This document shows, one piece after another, positions 47,671 to 49,048 of a stretch of 49,048 bases of DNA; within the stretch, counting starts at the first letter, position 1, and each line of letters begins with the position of its first letter. Under the pieces are notes generated by a model. That model saw only the letters and a program-made list of their open reading frames with translations, searched no databases and was not told the DNA's origin. Source of the DNA: Lawsonibacter hominis (lineage in GTDB: Bacteria; Bacillota; Clostridia; Oscillospirales; Oscillospiraceae); NCBI RefSeq assembly GCF_014287895.1, contig NZ_JACOPP010000023.1, positions 1 to 49,048 on the forward strand, read 5' to 3'. Position numbers and translations under genes: made by a program.

Positions 47671-48668
47671 AGATCGCGGTTATGGGCAGCGGGGGCTGGG
47701 GGACGGCCCTGGCTATGGTCTTGCTGGAAAACGGCCATGACGTGACCCTGTGGTCGTATACGCAGGAGGAGTCCGCTGTTCTGCGTGAGAAGCGGGAAAA
47801 CCCCATGCTGAAGGGAGTGCCGCTGCCGGAGAAGCTCCATTTGACCTGGGATGCAGGCTGTGTGCGGGACTGCGGGATCGTGGTGCTGGCGACCCCCTCC
47901 TTCGCTGTGCGGACGACCGCGCGGTCGATCGCGCCGCTGCTGGATCCCGGCGCGGTGCTGGTCTCCGTGTCGAAGGGCATTGAAAAGGATACGTCCCTGA
48001 CCCTGACTGCCGCCATCGCGGAGGAAGTGGGAGAAGGGCATCCCATCGTGGCGCTGTCCGGCCCTTCCCATGCGGAGGAGGTGGGCCGGCAGGTGCCTAC
48101 CGTGGTCGTTTCCGCCTCACGGGACCGGGCGGCTGCCGAGCAGGTCCAGGACCTGTTTATGAACGAACGGTTCCGGGTATATGCCTCCGATGATGTGGTG
48201 GGCGTAGAACTGGGCGCGGCGCTGAAAAATGTCATCGCCCTGTGTGCCGGGATCTGTGATGGAATGGGCTTTGGAGACAATACCAAAGCGGCGCTGATGA
48301 CCCGCGGATTGACCGAGATCGCCCGGCTGGGCGTGGCGATGGGCGGACGCAGGGAGACCTTTGCGGGACTCTCCGGGGTGGGGGACCTGATCGTCACCTG
48401 TACTTCCATGCACTCCCGAAATCGCCGCTGCGGGATCCTGATCGGACAGGGTACGCCGACCCGGCAGGCGGTCCAGGAGATCGGCGCGGTAGTGGAGGGT
48501 TACTATGCCGCCGCCACTGCCAAAGCGCTGGCAGAAAAGGCGCAGGTGGAGATGCCCATCACGGAGGCGGCCTACCAGGTGCTTTATCAGGGGAAGGACC
48601 CGCATGCGGTCATACATGAACTGATGACCCGCGACCGGAAACACGAGCTGGAGGACAGCTGGGTGTAG
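47667..48668 (+). CDS. gpsA: Glycerol-3-phosphate dehydrogenase [NAD(P)+]
   Basis: A 333-residue cytoplasmic enzyme giving sn-glycerol-3-phosphate, the substrate of PlsY. It has the dinucleotide motif GSGGWGTALA (8-17), SKGIEKDTSLTL, LSGPSHAEEV, and the substrate block GAALKNVIALCAGICDGMGFGDNTKAALMTRG (cited by its ends). The ATG at 47667 overlaps the plsY stop (ATGA), so the two are coupled, in line with their consecutive steps. In-frame sequence upstream is part of plsY in another frame. No clear terminator follows. Confidence 0.97.
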   Translation: MKIAVMGSGGWGTALAMVLLENGHDVTLWSYTQEESAVLREKRENPMLKGVPLPEKLHLTWDAGCVRDCGIVVLATPSFAVRTTARSIAPLLDPGAVLVSVSKGIEKDTSLTLTAAIAEEVGEGHPIVALSGPSHAEEVGRQVPTVVVSASRDRAAAEQVQDLFMNERFRVYASDDVVGVELGAALKNVIALCAGICDGMGFGDNTKAALMTRGLTEIARLGVAMGGRRETFAGLSGVGDLIVTCTSMHSRNRRCGILIGQGTPTRQAVQEIGAVVEGYYAAATAKALAEKAQVEMPITEAAYQVLYQGKDPHAVIHELMTRDRKHELEDSWV

Positions 48669-48758
48669 TGAAAAAAGCAGGGAAAAATGAAAAAAGTACT
48701 TGCATCGAGCACTAAAGTATGTTAATATAATCAAGCCGTCTGAATCAGGCGGCAATTT

Positions 48759-48835
48759 CCGGGTGTGGCGAAGTTTGGTATCGCGCTTGAATGGGGTTCA
48801 AGAGGCCGCTGGTTCGAATCCAGTCACTCGGACCA
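48759..48835 (+). tRNA. tRNA-Pro (anticodon GGG)
   Basis: A 77-nt tRNA with CCA encoded. Acceptor CCGGGTG pairs with CACTCGG, D stem GCGA/TCGC, anticodon stem CTTGA/TCAAG with loop ATGGGGT (anticodon GGG), T arm CTGGTTCGAATCCAG. A near-palindrome GCCGTCTGA-A-TCAGGCGGC (48735-48753) lies just before it, and a possible -10 TATAAT is at 48726-48731 without a good -35 at normal distance (TTGCAT is 20 nt away). Confidence 0.95.
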
Positions 48836-48867
48836 AGGGTAAGTCCTTATGGGACTTACCCTTTTTT
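48836..48867 (+). terminator. Rho-independent terminator after tRNA-Pro
   Basis: AGGGTAAGTCC (48836-48846), TTAT, GGGACTTACCCT (48851-48862), then a run of T. The stem begins at the base right after the CCA end. Confidence 0.93.
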
Positions 48868-48974
48868 ATTTTATAAGTTTTATTTTTTGTTGCATGGAAA
48901 CGTGCAATTTTTTGTTATTTGCACCCTGCCGATAAGGTAAAATAAGTTGCGCAAATATAAAAGAGGATAAAAAG

Positions 48975-49048
48975 AGACATGGTTTGCAGAACTCTGGTAG
49001 AATGAAGTTGCGACACACCATTCTGAAAGGAGTCTGTAAACCATGTCC
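48975..49048 (+). mobile_element. Probable left end of an insertion sequence with start of its transposase gene
   Basis: An AT-rich stretch begins after the tRNA terminator. ACATGGTTTGCAGAACTC (48979-48996) is matched in inverted, imperfect form by GAGTCTGTAAACCATGT just before the window end, around AGAATG/CATTCT. A ribosome site AAAGGAG is followed by an ATG at 49043, so a gene begins there, but only two codons are visible. The product cannot be named from this window. Confidence 0.4.

Noticed and set aside
1..49048. CRISPR arrays
   Set aside because: No regularly spaced direct repeats were seen; the repeats present are palindromic hairpins and two copies of a 36-nt element.

Overview
The window looks like chromosomal DNA of a GC-rich, anaerobic, low-branching Firmicute of the Oscillospiraceae type (Flavonifractor/Lawsonibacter-like gut bacteria). 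Reasons: consensus sigma-A promoters and strong AGGAGG ribosome sites together with GC-rich coding DNA, Gram-positive style lipoproteins, the Clostridia-type block yceD(DUF177)-rpmF-DUF512-der-plsY-gpsA, the paired radical-SAM/DUF2344 genes, split transketolase subunits, and a fermentative gene set (oleate hydratase, TRAP and polyamine uptake, corrinoid protein). The genus is an inference.

Layout. 1-3717 (minus): a five-gene catabolic operon, cupin - SDR - 3-hydroxyacyl-CoA-dehydrogenase-like - cyclase (PF04199) - BKACE/DUF849 (cut by the window start), divergent from an HxlR regulator. The enzyme classes and their order match the anaerobic phloroglucinol route (reductase, dihydrophloroglucinol cyclohydrolase, 3-hydroxy-5-oxohexanoate dehydrogenase, triacetate acetoacetate-lyase), which gut flavonoid degraders use on the A ring of flavonoids. 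4577-11272: hairpin cluster, MATE exporter, split transketolase plus HAD phosphatase, and a second MATE exporter divergent from a MerR/GyrI-type regulator with a textbook 19-bp-spacer MerR promoter. 11354-17032: a PucR-type regulator convergent with an operon of a TRAP transporter and a hydroxybenzoate-decarboxylase-like amidohydrolase, which could supply (poly)hydroxybenzoates to the first operon. 17464-21923: MacB-like ABC exporter with membrane-fusion lipoprotein. 22118-25760: orphan corrinoid protein, TetR regulator, oleate hydratase. 25954-29666: SLC13-like permease and the two-gene radical-SAM/DUF2344 unit.

29667-30875: an IS200-type element between two copies of a 36-nt palindromic repeat and a cluster of perfect hairpins. 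30876-32522: DUF308 membrane protein, YbaK-type deacylase, FlK-type thioesterase. 32641-36626: potABCD polyamine uptake operon. 36860-41762: an ECF-type sigma factor, a DUF4367 anti-sigma-like membrane protein and a run of secreted proteins without clear function (two with copper-amine-oxidase-N-like repeats, one of them frameshifted), a 164-bp MITE, and a small membrane protein; two of these genes share a bipartite upstream motif. 41821-48668: RluA pseudouridine synthase, then the conserved housekeeping block. Between rpmF and the DUF512 gene lies a promoter followed by about 330 nt of strongly folded, apparently untranslated sequence. The window ends with tRNA-Pro(GGG), an AT-rich stretch and what looks like the left end of an insertion sequence.

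Long open frames antisense to real genes are common here because of the high GC content and were left out.
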